From Deltaproteobacteria bacterium UBA3076 (GTDB lineage Bacteria; Desulfobacterota; Dissulfuribacteria; Dissulfuribacterales; UBA3076), in NCBI GenBank assembly GCA_002367355.1, contig DFBQ01000242.1, forward strand, positions 1 through 16,638: DNA of 16,638 nucleotides. Direction: 5' to 3'. Made by a program: the position numbers and the translations under genes. The notes under the pieces are model-generated. The model was not told the origin of the DNA, did not search any database, and saw only the letters and a program-made list of their open reading frames with translations. Shown piece after piece: positions 1 through 7,467 of the stretch (positions are counted from its first letter, which is position 1; the number at the start of each line of letters is the position of its first letter).

Positions 1-465
1 TTGTTTTTTTCCAAATCCCTTATATGTATTGTTTGAAGATTTTCCTCTGTAAGGGCGTAGATTTTATTGCATACACTTTCAAGACAATTCTTTGCTCGAA
101 ATATACTTATCAAGGGCTCTCCGGGCTAGGTGAGTGATGTAAATGACCGCAAATGATAACGCCGATGCCATAAATTGTCCATTCCATCTTAGATCTCGAA
201 GCCGTGCGTGAACCGATCGTCGCGAGATCGGCGGCAAGGGAGCCTATATATACGTTGCTTCAACTTTGAATGGCCAAGGAAGAACCCCGTGGCCCTTTCG
301 CCGAAAAGATACCGTGCAAATGAAAAAAATGTCTTTAAACTGTATTTTAAATAAAAATATTCAGCAGTAATATCTACATCTTCTTTCCGATTATAATGGT
401 TGATATTGTCAAGGTTGACATCCGGTATAAATGCTGAATAGATAATAAATGCCAATCCGTCGACA
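1..465. other. Gene-poor left edge with possible minus-strand gene remnants
   Basis: I find no convincing intact gene here. On the minus strand, short overlapping frames between about 195 and 79 read as the start of a small membrane protein: a start at about 194 gives MEWTIYGIGVII, and a second frame continues with VIYITHLARRALDKY. They are joined only by a frame change. A third frame runs off the left edge. These could be remnants of a disrupted gene but match no family I can name. No clear promoter or strong ribosome site for the following gene is visible. Confidence 0.3.
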
Positions 466-471
466 TTGAAA

Positions 472-1098
472 ATGACAAGCCTGTTTAAAAAACCCACATC
501 CATCCAGCTAATTGTGGCTGGATTTCTTTTTCTGATTTTTATCGGCGCTTTTCTTCTAACCCTGCCGGCTGCCTCTTCCAGCGGATATGGTCAAACATTT
601 TTGGATGCTTTGTTTACAGCCAGTTCCGCCATCACTACAACCGGATTGGTGGTTGTGAACACAGGATCATTCTATTCCAGCTCCGGACAAATTATTATCC
701 TTGCGCTTTTTCAAATCGGCGGTTTGGGATATATGATAATAATAACCCTCGTAGTTTTAGGCATAGGCGGCAGGCTGTCTATCAGCGGCCAAACTTTGCT
801 GAGACAATCAATAACACGGCCAACCTCTGTAGACATGATCCGCTTTGCAAAAATCATCCTCCTTTTCACTCTTGTATTCGAGCTGGCCGGAACCATTTTC
901 CTTGGACTTTCCTGGATGCGATTTTTCCCGTGTGGAAAAGCTTTTTACATGGCCGCTTTTCACTCAGTGTCTGCCTTTTGCACCGCCGGCTTCTCCCTTT
1001 TCCCCGATAGCCTTAAAGCTTACAATGAATGCTTTTCTATCAACCTCATAATCAGTCTTCTTGCCTTAGCCCCACTTTCGCACTTTTTTAAAATGTAG
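472..1098 (+). pseudogene. KtrB/TrkH-type potassium uptake channel, C-terminally truncated
   Basis: This encodes the first half of a Trk/Ktr membrane subunit, which conducts K+ (often with Na+) across the inner membrane and normally works with a cytoplasmic TrkA/KtrA partner. From the ATG at 472 (a TTG lies two codons upstream) there are 208 residues; the family usually has about 440-480. Visible are a hydrophobic first helix ending GAFLLTLP, the first selectivity-filter loop TTTGLVVV (about 55-62), the QIGGLGYM stretch, and a second pore loop CTAGF (about 170-174). Similarity to the family stops near LLALA, about nine residues before the stop, so two of the four membrane-pore-membrane repeats are missing. 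No trkA/ktrA gene is adjacent. It is most likely a broken, non-functional gene. Confidence 0.8.
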
Positions 1099-1149
1099 TT
1101 GATATTATTGAGAATTTTTCCACAGATACTACAGGCATCCCTCACTTTT

Positions 1150-1278
1150 TTATTTGACTAAAAATCGTAACAGATCGATGAGCGTAATATCAGCAACCAC
1201 CCTTTTTTTATCATCTACATGCATCTCATGCACATTGGTCCTGATCATTTTCTTCAATACCATCCTCACCTGTTCATT
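1150..1278 (-). pseudogene. C-terminal remnant of a CBS-domain protein
   Basis: On the minus strand, the 43 codons ending in TAA at 1150-1152 read as the tail of a CBS domain. The typical ending is seen: a DDKKRVVADITLIDLLRFL stretch, resembling the beta-alpha end of a second CBS motif. There is no start codon with a ribosome site at the head, and an in-frame stop lies just upstream. The remnant begins exactly where the ~200 bp repeat (copy A) starts, so a rearrangement or insertion probably removed the rest. The original protein cannot be identified; CBS domains usually bind adenosine nucleotides and regulate attached enzymes or transporters. Confidence 0.6.
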
Positions 1279-1479
1279 AAACGTTCATGAGGTGGCTTTT
1301 GTCACCCCCGAGCATGAAAATTAACCGCTCACTCGTTGCGCTCGCTCGACGCACGCGGACGAGCGCAGACTCCGGCATCTGCCAAACCGGCAAATAGCCC
1401 GATAAGCTATTTTTCCTCCGCCATATCGGCGGGGAAAACGTCTGTGTATGTCTGTGTGTGTGGCTAATTCAAAAAGTAT
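1279..1479 (+). repeat. ~200 bp intergenic repeat, copy A
   Basis: This segment closely resembles 14245-14448 in the same orientation. Both begin AAACGTTCATGA, carry a CACTCG(T/C)TGCGCTCGCTCGAC-like middle, then a (T/A)TGCCAAACC(G/A)GCAAAT block, then GGGGAAAACGTCTGTG, and end GTGGCTAATTC followed by AAAAAGTAT. Small indels separate the copies, about 201 versus 204 bp. No terminal inverted repeats or long open frame were seen. It directly abuts the CBS-domain remnant. Confidence 0.8.
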
Positions 1480-1494
1480 GTTTTTTCTTTTAGC

Positions 1495-1534
1495 TTGACA
1501 ACGCTCATCGGAAAAGTAATACTCATAGTAATAC
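1495..1534 (+). promoter_or_regulatory. Likely promoter and operator of the VapBC-type pair
   Basis: A perfect -35 hexamer TTGACA lies at 1495-1500. A weak -10 candidate TAATAC follows at 1517-1522 with a 16 nt spacer. An 8 bp direct repeat AGTAATAC occurs at 1515-1522 and 1527-1534. Each contains the odd-length palindrome GTA-N-TAC, with centres 12 bp apart. AbrB-type antitoxins commonly repress their own operon by binding such paired palindromes, so this is a sensible operator candidate; the binding itself is inferred. Confidence 0.5.
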
Positions 1535-1552
1535 ATAAATGGACAATAAAAA

Positions 1553-1795
1553 ATGCCAAAAGTAACTCAAAAAGGCCAGGTAACCATTCCTCAACAGATA
1601 AGGATTATGCTGGGCATCAAAACTGGCGATCAAGTTAATTTTGAGGTCGACGCAGGAACAGTTTATCTTAGGAAAAAACAGGCTTCAGTAGAAAATCTTA
1701 AAAGATATGTAGGCTATCTTTCGCATCTAAAAGGTAAAGAACCAGAAGATATTATAGATGAATTGAGGGATACCGCAGATGATTTTGGCCGTTGA
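1553..1795 (+). CDS. AbrB/MazE/SpoVT-type antitoxin (VapB-like)
   Basis: An 80-residue protein whose first ~45 residues match the swapped-hairpin AbrB/SpoVT DNA-binding fold: MPKVTQKGQVTIPQQIR, then LGIKTGDQVNFEV and GTVYLRKK. The remaining ~35 residues are acidic and probably wrap around the toxin. It would neutralise the PIN ribonuclease encoded next and repress the operon through the palindromes at 1515-1534. The gene overlaps the toxin gene by 17 nt, the usual antitoxin-first arrangement. The ribosome site is weak. The alternative, a stand-alone AbrB regulator, is less likely because of the overlapping PIN gene. Confidence 0.88.
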   Translation: MPKVTQKGQVTIPQQIRIMLGIKTGDQVNFEVDAGTVYLRKKQASVENLKRYVGYLSHLKGKEPEDIIDELRDTADDFGR

Positions 1796-2255
1796 TACCA
1801 ACATATTACTTGATATCTTGATCCCGAATACAAAACACGTTCATTCTTCTCTGAACTGCTTATTGAGTCTTGGTATCAGCGATAAGCTTATTATCAGTGA
1901 AATCGTGTTTGCCGAATTGGCTGCCCAGTTTCTATCCTTTCAGGATCTGAAGCAATTCTTAGATGATACTGGTATTACACGTGTCCCTTCAAACGAGACA
2001 TCACTATACGAAGCCAGCCGGGCTTGGAAAAAATATTCATCCCCAAAAAAGGGGCTCCTCATTTGTCCGGCCTGTGCGAAAAAGCAAAAAGCTTTCTGTC
2101 AATACTGTAAGGAAGTTATACCGCTTAGGCAGCATGTTCTGGCTGACTTCCTAATCGGTGCCCATGCGAAAATTCAGGCTGACATGCTCATAACAAGGGA
2201 TAGAGGCTTTTATCGTACTTATTTTAAGGGCTTGTTGATCAAGAAACCAAAATAG
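1779..2255 (+). CDS. PIN-domain ribonuclease toxin (VapC-like) with a zinc-ribbon-like insert
   Basis: A 158-residue PIN-domain protein, the toxin half of a VapBC-type module. The four acidic residues expected to bind Mg2+ and cut RNA are visible: Asp6 in AVDTN, Glu46 in FAEL, Asp123 in LADFLIGAHA and Asp141 in TRDRGF. Unlike the usual ~130-residue VapC, it carries an insert at residues 96-110 with two CxxC pairs (Cys96, Cys99, Cys107, Cys110) that could hold a zinc ion. The ATG at 1779 lies inside the antitoxin gene, suggesting coupled translation. The cellular target is unknown, but VapC toxins usually cleave tRNA or rRNA. All key residues are present, so it is probably active. Confidence 0.88.
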   Translation: MILAVDTNILLDILIPNTKHVHSSLNCLLSLGISDKLIISEIVFAELAAQFLSFQDLKQFLDDTGITRVPSNETSLYEASRAWKKYSSPKKGLLICPACAKKQKAFCQYCKEVIPLRQHVLADFLIGAHAKIQADMLITRDRGFYRTYFKGLLIKKPK

Positions 2256-2550
2256 CTTTTTGGTATGGATTTTTGGAACTCTTTGGGGTTTCGGGTCATA
2301 AACATAGTGAGGGAAGGGCATCCGTGGCAGAGATCATAATGAAGTGGGGCGTGCATATTTTGGAAAAATATGGGCTTTCTCATATCTTCCGACTATCAAG
2401 CAGAGCCGGTATGGCATCTGAGAGTCTCTCCATCTGCCATTTCCAGTGCGGTCAAGAAAACAGTGAAAGAAAATTCAACGCAGAAAAAGATGTTCCTCTT
2501 TCGCCTGACCAGGCAATCAATTTAATTTAATTTCTTCGGGAGGAGTAATC

Positions 2551-3676
2551 ATGCAATATGATCTAGTTTTTGAAGGTGGCGGAGCAAAGGGCTCGGTGTT
2601 TGTCGGCGCGTTACAGGAATTTTTTGCTCGGGGACATACCGCAAGACGGTTCATCGGAACATCTGCGGGGGCAATAACCGCCACCCTCATGGCCGCGGGC
2701 TATGGGCCTGAGGAAATGCTGGAAGCAGTTAATGAGAAACTGCCAAACGGAAAACCCCGTTTTTCAACTTTCATGGATATCCCGGAGAAATTCGATGATC
2801 CGGATATTCATAACAGCCTTACCTATGCCATATTCAAAAAAGTTGACATTCCATTCATTCCCCAGTTGATGGAAGGAGTAGTAGATGACCGCATCTTCAG
2901 CGCTTTAATGAAAATCGATGCCTACCGGGAAATGTTTTCTTTTATCGAAAGAGGCGGTCTGTATGCAGGCGATGAATTTCTTAAATGGCTTACAGAGAAA
3001 CTGAATGCCGGAGGTCGCAACCTCGGCCATACAACTTTGTCGGAATTCCAGGATTGTACTGAAAGCGACCTTTCGATGGTGGCTTCAGACACCGAGGCCA
3101 AGGAAATGCGGGTTTTGAACCACAGAACGGCCCCGGACTGCCCTGTCAAATGGGCTGTGCGGATGTCCATGAGCATTCCTTTTATGTGGCAGGAAGTCAG
3201 GTGGCAGGCACAGTGGGGACCATACCTTGGTGAAGACATAACAGGACATAAGTTCGTGGACGGCGGAGTCCTTTCAAACTTTCCTATAGACTTGCTTACC
3301 TCGCGAGACGCGGAGGTAGTCAAAATTATGGGGGACACCGATCCGGACGAGGTGCCGAACCTCGGTTTTCTGATTGATGAAAAACTCCCTGTCGAAGGTT
3401 CCGGAGAGGCGGAAATTGAAGAAGGCTCAGAAAGTTTAGAAGGCGGTTTTACTCGATAACATAAAGCGTTTTAAAACCATCCGACGTATCAGGTGCCTTA
3501 TAGACACCATGACCAGCGCGCATGACAGGCTTGCCATTGAAGCCCACGAAAAAGAAATTTGTCGTCTTCCCGCAAAGTCCTATGGCACTACCGAGTTCGA
3601 TATGAGCGACGCAAGACTGCAAGCACTTATTAATGCAGGTCGCAAGGCCATGAAAGAGTATTTTGACCATCAGTAG
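2551..3676 (+). pseudogene. Patatin-like phospholipase with a C-terminal frameshift
   Basis: A patatin-family serine acyl hydrolase that would deacylate lipids with a Ser-Asp dyad. Visible are the oxyanion loop EGGGAKG (residues 8-14), the nucleophile elbow GTSAG with Ser38, and the DGG motif with Asp237. A strong GGAGGAG ribosome site precedes the ATG. The first frame ends at 3459 after 302 residues. The conserved tail (IDTMTSAHDRLAIEAHEKE, LPAKSYGTTEFDMSDAR and KAMKEYFDHQ) continues one frame over and stops at 3676. The shift must occur between about 3440 and 3455, because the second frame has a stop at 3437-3439. The intact protein would have about 374 residues. The catalytic core is unaffected, so a shortened product might still fold. 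A sequencing error is possible. Confidence 0.85.
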
Positions 3677-4148
3677 CTGTCCTGCTTATGTCGCAGATAG
3701 GCTGACAGGAAATGCTGATACGTTGCACAAGCTCGTCGGTGGGAAATTGAAAGAAGCAGTCTAAATGCTCATGAGCTTTCAACTATTTGAAGGCAATGAG
3801 TTGTGTGGACAACTCCGACGTGGAGTGGCAATAAGTCGTTCAAACGGCAAAGCCAATGGAATCTGACCTGGCCGTAAGGACCAGGTTTTTGAGATTAGAA
3901 TATAATTATACAGGGAAAGAAGATTGACTTTGTGCTCTCTGTGCCTCTATGGTAAATTAAGATTTTTAAAATTTCGTGTCCATTTTTTCGGTCTGGATGG
4001 TATTGTATTTCAGGCATATCATCTGGTAGATAGGATACATAGTCATTTCCGCTTGCTCATAAATACCTGACTTGCTACAGAAATCTTGACTAAATCCTTA
4101 CCGTCGGTATTTGGGGACCTGGCCCGAGTCTTTGCGTAGAGCTTTCAA
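3677..4148. other. Intergenic stretch with a terminator and a hairpin
   Basis: I see no convincing gene in these ~470 bases. They contain a perfect 7 bp stem with a 4 nt loop at 3798-3815 (GAGTTGT/ACAACTC), the terminator listed separately, and a possible weak promoter: TTGACT at 3924-3929 and TATGGT at 3948-3953, spacer 18. A CTCTGTGCCTCTATGGT phrase resembles the simple-sequence spacers common in repeat-rich genomes. A short plus-strand frame ending GGKLKEAV at about 3763 lacks a start and a recognisable relative. Confidence 0.4.
3866..3890 (+). terminator. Rho-independent terminator
   Basis: The stem ACCTGGCC at 3866-3873 pairs with GG-A-CCAGGT at 3878-3886 around a GTAA loop, with one bulged base. 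A T-run ends at 3890. It sits about 190 nt after the patatin gene on the same strand and would isolate the methyltransferase genes from upstream transcription. Confidence 0.65.
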
Positions 4149-5039
4149 GTGAAGTCAAATATGATAGTGAGACAACGTGCGTTTCAATGGACGGATTACT
4201 GGATCCACGCGAATATAGTCGCTGCTGATATAGAGCATTATCGCGTTTATAATACAGGACTGGGGGTTTTGTATGGAGGAGACTGCCTTGAACTCTTACG
4301 ACTCATCAGAAGTGAGACGATCGATACCGTTTTTGCTGATCCTCCCTTCAATCTTGCCAAGAATTATGGATCAAGAGTAACCGACAAACTACCGGATGAT
4401 AAATATATAAACTGGTCCAAGGAGTGGCTCAGAGAATGCGTGAGGCTTCTCAAGCCGGGTGGCGCGCTCTTTGTATATAATTTGCCGAAGTGGAACCTTA
4501 TACTCGGCAATTATTTGATGGAAATGGGCCTGTTATTTCGTCATTCGATAGCGATTAACATTAAGTTAGGTCTGCCTATTCCGGGACGCCTTTACCCGTC
4601 GCATTATAGTTTGCTTTATTTCACTAAGGGAAAACCAAAGACCTTCCGAAAAATTCGAACACCCATTGAAAGATGTCGCCATTGTGGAGGGGAACTTAAG
4701 GATTATGGCGGACACAGAAACGCCATGAACCCGAAAGGCGTTAACCTCACGGATGTTTGGAATGACATCCCGCCAGTCAGACATTGGAAATTTAAGAGCA
4801 AGAAGAGGACGGCCAACCAACTATCCACTAAGCTTCTATATCGTGTTATTCAGCTTTCGACGAAAGAGCATGACATTGTCTTAGATCCTTTCGGAGGTAG
4901 CGGAACCACATATGACATATGTGAACGGACCAACCGCCATTGGATCGGAATCGAATTGGAAAGCTGCGAAGTCATCATCGAACGTTTGGAGAACCGAGAA
5001 CTGAGTCTTCACAAGTCAGAAGATTACGTCGAAGATTGA
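4149..5039 (+). CDS. DNA methyltransferase, beta-type motif order (N6-adenine or N4-cytosine)
   Basis: A 296-residue amino-methyltransferase that would transfer a methyl group from S-adenosylmethionine to an exocyclic amino group in DNA. The catalytic motif IV, DPPF (64-67), comes before the AdoMet-binding motif I, DPFGGSGTT (246-254), which is the beta-class order. Between them lie LKPGGALFVYN, the YFTKG strand and a CRHCGGELKDYGGH segment that may bind zinc. The GTG at 4149 is the first start after an in-frame stop at 4137; the ATG at 4161 is equally plausible, and neither has a strong ribosome site. It is followed after 1 nt by a second methyltransferase and faces a BamHI-family endonuclease, so it is probably a modification enzyme. 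Target base and sequence cannot be read from the protein alone. Confidence 0.88.
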   Translation: MKSNMIVRQRAFQWTDYWIHANIVAADIEHYRVYNTGLGVLYGGDCLELLRLIRSETIDTVFADPPFNLAKNYGSRVTDKLPDDKYINWSKEWLRECVRLLKPGGALFVYNLPKWNLILGNYLMEMGLLFRHSIAINIKLGLPIPGRLYPSHYSLLYFTKGKPKTFRKIRTPIERCRHCGGELKDYGGHRNAMNPKGVNLTDVWNDIPPVRHWKFKSKKRTANQLSTKLLYRVIQLSTKEHDIVLDPFGGSGTTYDICERTNRHWIGIELESCEVIIERLENRELSLHKSEDYVED

Positions 5040-5040
5040 A

Positions 5041-6420
5041 ATGAGGTTGAATGTGACTCCGGCTAGCGTCCTTGATGTCCTCTCACAAGATTTATCCAAA
5101 CAATTGTTTCCTGTTGAACGGCAACTCGTGCCGAATCTGGATGACGTTTATGAATTAGAACTCGCGTTCTATGAAAACCACCTCCTTGCCGACGAAGAAC
5201 TCATACGAAATGCAGCATATTTTGCCCGGATAGGTGACACCTACACTCGCCACTTCCTTATGTGCACTGGTGAATCGTTGAAGCTTCCTGAGCATTCGTC
5301 ATATAGGCTGAAGTCCTTTTTCGAAAGAAATCTATTCAGAACCGGCTATGCAACCCATGGCCTCTTTCCTTACCGGGGTAAATTTCATCCTCAAATGATC
5401 AAAGGCATCATAAATGTTATGGGGCTTAAGCCAGGCCATACGGTCTTGGACCCTATGATGGGTTCTGGCACTGTACTTGTCGAGGCGTGTTTGATGGGAA
5501 TAGGATCGATCGGCATAGACTTGAGTCCGTTCTGTAGATTCATGGCTCAGACGAAGATCGATGCACTTACAATGTCTTTGTCCCGAGCACGTAAGGCGCT
5601 CGAGAATTGTGAAGAGGTATTTGCATACTTTCAAAAACAGGTTGGCAAACCGCATCCTGGTATCAAAACCTGCAAAACTCCGACATCCAGGGGCATTATG
5701 GCGGTAATGGAGCCGGGTGCTGAATATGAAACTAAGAAAAACAGACCTCAGCTAACAGGAAAGGAGCGGGAAACTCGCGACACTTATAATCTCCTATTGC
5801 TGGCTTACCTGGATAGTGCCGGGTATTCCGAAAGAAGTCGCCGCAAGTCGCCGTTTGATCAGTTTAAGGCTATACTTGAGCGGTATCTGTTTGTTACAGA
5901 AAAGATCCAGAATGTTCTTAATAACGTAGAATTGGATCTTGCCCCTGCGAAAGCTCTTGAAGGTGATGCCAGGGCCCTTTCACTTGAGGACGCAAGTGTG
6001 GATGGTATAATTTTTTCTCCCCCATACAGTTTTGCCATTGATTACCTGAAAAACGATTCTTTCCATTTGAATTTTCTCGGAGTCGCAACTGATGACATTC
6101 GTAAGGATATGGTGGGCCTTCGTGGACATAAGTTGTCTGAGAAATTTGAACTCTATCAGCAGGACATGGACAAGGTGCTCTCAGAATGTGCACGGGTTTT
6201 ACGCCGAGGTCGTCTGTGTACAATCATTGTTGGGACAAATAACAACCAAATAGGAAAAGCCATGGGAGTATCTCCAAAAGAGGTTCGCGGCCTTCATGAA
6301 ATGCTAACCGATTTGAGCTCAAAACATGGTTTCCAACTAGTAAAAATGATGAGCCGACCCATCACGGGTATTTACAATACGATGCGGCGTGAATACATTT
6401 TGATGCTCTGTCGGAACTGA
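5041..6420 (+). CDS. Second DNA methyltransferase with SPPY motif (probably N4-cytosine)
   Basis: A 459-residue AdoMet-dependent methyltransferase. Motif I is DPMMGSGT (137-144), followed by the acidic residue of motif II in IGIDLSPF. The catalytic motif IV is SPPY (326-329), so the order is I then IV, the reverse of the preceding gene. SPPY is typical of N4-cytosine enzymes. The ~120 residues before motif I and the ~170-residue spacer probably carry target recognition. The ATG lies 1 nt after the upstream stop, so the two genes are co-transcribed. Its stop is only 4 bp from the stop of the convergent BamHI-like endonuclease. BamHI-type sites are protected by N4-cytosine methylation, which makes this a good candidate for the cognate enzyme, but the assignment between the two methyltransferases is inference. 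Confidence 0.85.
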   Translation: MRLNVTPASVLDVLSQDLSKQLFPVERQLVPNLDDVYELELAFYENHLLADEELIRNAAYFARIGDTYTRHFLMCTGESLKLPEHSSYRLKSFFERNLFRTGYATHGLFPYRGKFHPQMIKGIINVMGLKPGHTVLDPMMGSGTVLVEACLMGIGSIGIDLSPFCRFMAQTKIDALTMSLSRARKALENCEEVFAYFQKQVGKPHPGIKTCKTPTSRGIMAVMEPGAEYETKKNRPQLTGKERETRDTYNLLLLAYLDSAGYSERSRRKSPFDQFKAILERYLFVTEKIQNVLNNVELDLAPAKALEGDARALSLEDASVDGIIFSPPYSFAIDYLKNDSFHLNFLGVATDDIRKDMVGLRGHKLSEKFELYQQDMDKVLSECARVLRRGRLCTIIVGTNNNQIGKAMGVSPKEVRGLHEMLTDLSSKHGFQLVKMMSRPITGIYNTMRREYILMLCRN

Positions 6421-6424
6421 GGCT

Positions 6425-7033
6425 TTACTTAAGAGCCCTTCCGTCAGTACCTTTTTTTATCCGTGGCACATCCTGACTGACCGCATCGTGTTCTATAGCT
6501 ATGACGACTAGCAAACCTTCGTCAATATGAAGGGCTCTCCATAAAGGAAAGTAAGGTTCAATTTCAGGAAAATTGCCGATCCTATCCGTGAGATATTTAT
6601 ACATTTCTCTGGTAGGCACAATCAAGGCTCCACCGATCAGTATTTTCTTCAAAATACCCAACGCCATTTTGTTTATCGCACGATGGCTGGATGATACATT
6701 TCCTGTTTCCCACTCAACACAGAAGAGGCGGTCACCGACCGGACGAGTAGCATCCATCGGTCCTGGTCTTCTGACTGTTGCTATGTCAACAGGTGTTTCT
6801 AACTGCCAACCCAGAAATTTCAACTTGTGCATACAAGCCTCTTTTATGGGTTTGACACCGCTACCCCGGCCACGCTTTTTGCCAGGTTCATCGTAGAGCG
6901 TAAAAGAACCAGACCCCGGAGGCCATTCGACCGACTTAATTGCCTGGACGATGTGTCCCTCGATCTCTCTCCATTCATGAGAGTGGGAGAATGCCCCTGC
7001 GTCGATTATTGGCTCTATTCGGACGATTTTCAT
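6425..7033 (-). CDS. BamHI-family type II restriction endonuclease (predicted GGATCC)
   Basis: A 202-residue protein aligning well with BamHI (213 residues). Catalytic positions are kept: Glu65 (BamHI Glu77, PIKE motif), Asp94 (GPMDA), and Glu107 and Glu109 in VEWETGN (BamHI Glu111 and Glu113). The base-contacting residues also match: Asn112, Ser114 and Arg118 (BamHI Asn116, Ser118, Arg122), and Asp150-Arg151 in YLTDR (BamHI Asp154-Arg155). The C-terminal PRIKKGTDG stretch matches too. These comparisons are from memory of the BamHI sequence. I chose the ATG at 7033, 1 nt after the controller stop; the longer frame from 7099 would overlap the controller by 65 nt. It acts as a dimer making staggered cuts. 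GGATCC occurs at least twice here, at 4201 and 11892, so protection is needed. Confidence 0.92.
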   Translation of the reverse strand: MKIVRIEPIIDAGAFSHSHEWREIEGHIVQAIKSVEWPPGSGSFTLYDEPGKKRGRGSGVKPIKEACMHKLKFLGWQLETPVDIATVRRPGPMDATRPVGDRLFCVEWETGNVSSSHRAINKMALGILKKILIGGALIVPTREMYKYLTDRIGNFPEIEPYFPLWRALHIDEGLLVVIAIEHDAVSQDVPRIKKGTDGRALK

Positions 7034-7034
7034 A

Positions 7035-7328
7035 CTAAACTGAGTTGATTTTATGTCTGCTTTTGGAATGATAGGTGGCAAGAGACTGAACTCGCTCAAT
7101 CATCTCGGACGGCTCCACCTTTAACGCTTTGGCTAATTCAAAAATGGTGCGAAGAGACGGGCTTTTATGTCCCCGTTCAAGCAGACTTATGTATGTGCGG
7201 TGATACCCGCTGGCAAACCCAAGTTCTTCTTGAGAAAATTTACGGTCTCGGCGAAGTTGCTGGAGAACCTGGCCAAACGACTTGGTAATAGGCCTGTCTT
7301 CCGAGCCTTTTGAAGTGTTTTTCTTCAT
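7035..7328 (-). CDS. HTH (XRE-type) controller protein of the restriction-modification system
   Basis: A 97-residue Cro/C1-type helix-turn-helix protein. The HTH runs from about residue 19 to 75 (FGQVLQQLRRDRKFSQEEL, then HRTYISLLERGHKSPSL, then LAKALKVEPSEMI). Its size and position directly upstream of, and probably coupled to, the endonuclease gene match the C proteins of restriction-modification systems such as C.BamHI. These delay endonuclease expression and activate their own operon. The ATG at 7328 is preferred over the TTG one codon upstream. A repeated GACTATA element about 25-50 bp upstream is the likely binding site. The plus-strand NTPase gene diverges from it across 139 bp. Confidence 0.88.
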   Translation of the reverse strand: MKKNTSKGSEDRPITKSFGQVLQQLRRDRKFSQEELGFASGYHRTYISLLERGHKSPSLRTIFELAKALKVEPSEMIERVQSLATYHSKSRHKINSV

Positions 7329-7353
7329 CAAACATGATATGTGTTCGAATGCA

Positions 7354-7377
7354 GACTATAAATCTACAGACTATAGT
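7354..7377 (-). promoter_or_regulatory. C-box-like operator for the controller protein
   Basis: On the plus strand GACTATA occurs at 7354-7360 and 7369-7375, 15 bp apart. On the minus strand this reads TATAGTC, eight bases, TATAGTC. It closely resembles the C-protein operators known from Esp1396I-like systems, where GACT/AGTC half-sites surround TAT. It lies 26-49 bp upstream of the controller start, where autoregulation of a C-R operon is expected. It is also about 90 bp upstream of the divergent NTPase gene, so binding could in principle affect that gene too. Confidence 0.7.
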
Positions 7378-7467
7378 ATGAAGTCCCAGATTGAATAAAA
7401 AATTGTATTAACCACCTATCCAGATTTTGGTGTACATAATAGAATATTAAGAACAGGAGCCGAAAAA

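Noticed and set aside
189-503. 104-codon minus-strand frame at the left edge
   Set aside because: It overlaps the start of the channel gene on the opposite strand and shows no domain.
2273-2530. 85-codon plus-strand frame between the toxin and patatin genes
   Set aside because: There is no ribosome site and no recognisable domain. An alternative frame at about 2393-2470 (WHLRVSPSAISSAVKKTVKE) vaguely recalls an integrase segment but lacks the catalytic HxxR region, so it was not annotated.
3798-3815. 7 bp stem-loop as a possible attC or group II intron feature
   Set aside because: There are no R/L box pairs of an attC site, no domain V-like sequence and no integrase or maturase nearby. It was kept only as a hairpin in the intergenic entry.
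7034-7099. Longer N-terminus for the BamHI-like endonuclease starting at 7099
   Set aside because: It would overlap the controller gene by 65 nt and adds residues not resembling BamHI. The ATG at 7033, directly after the controller stop, gives the expected length.
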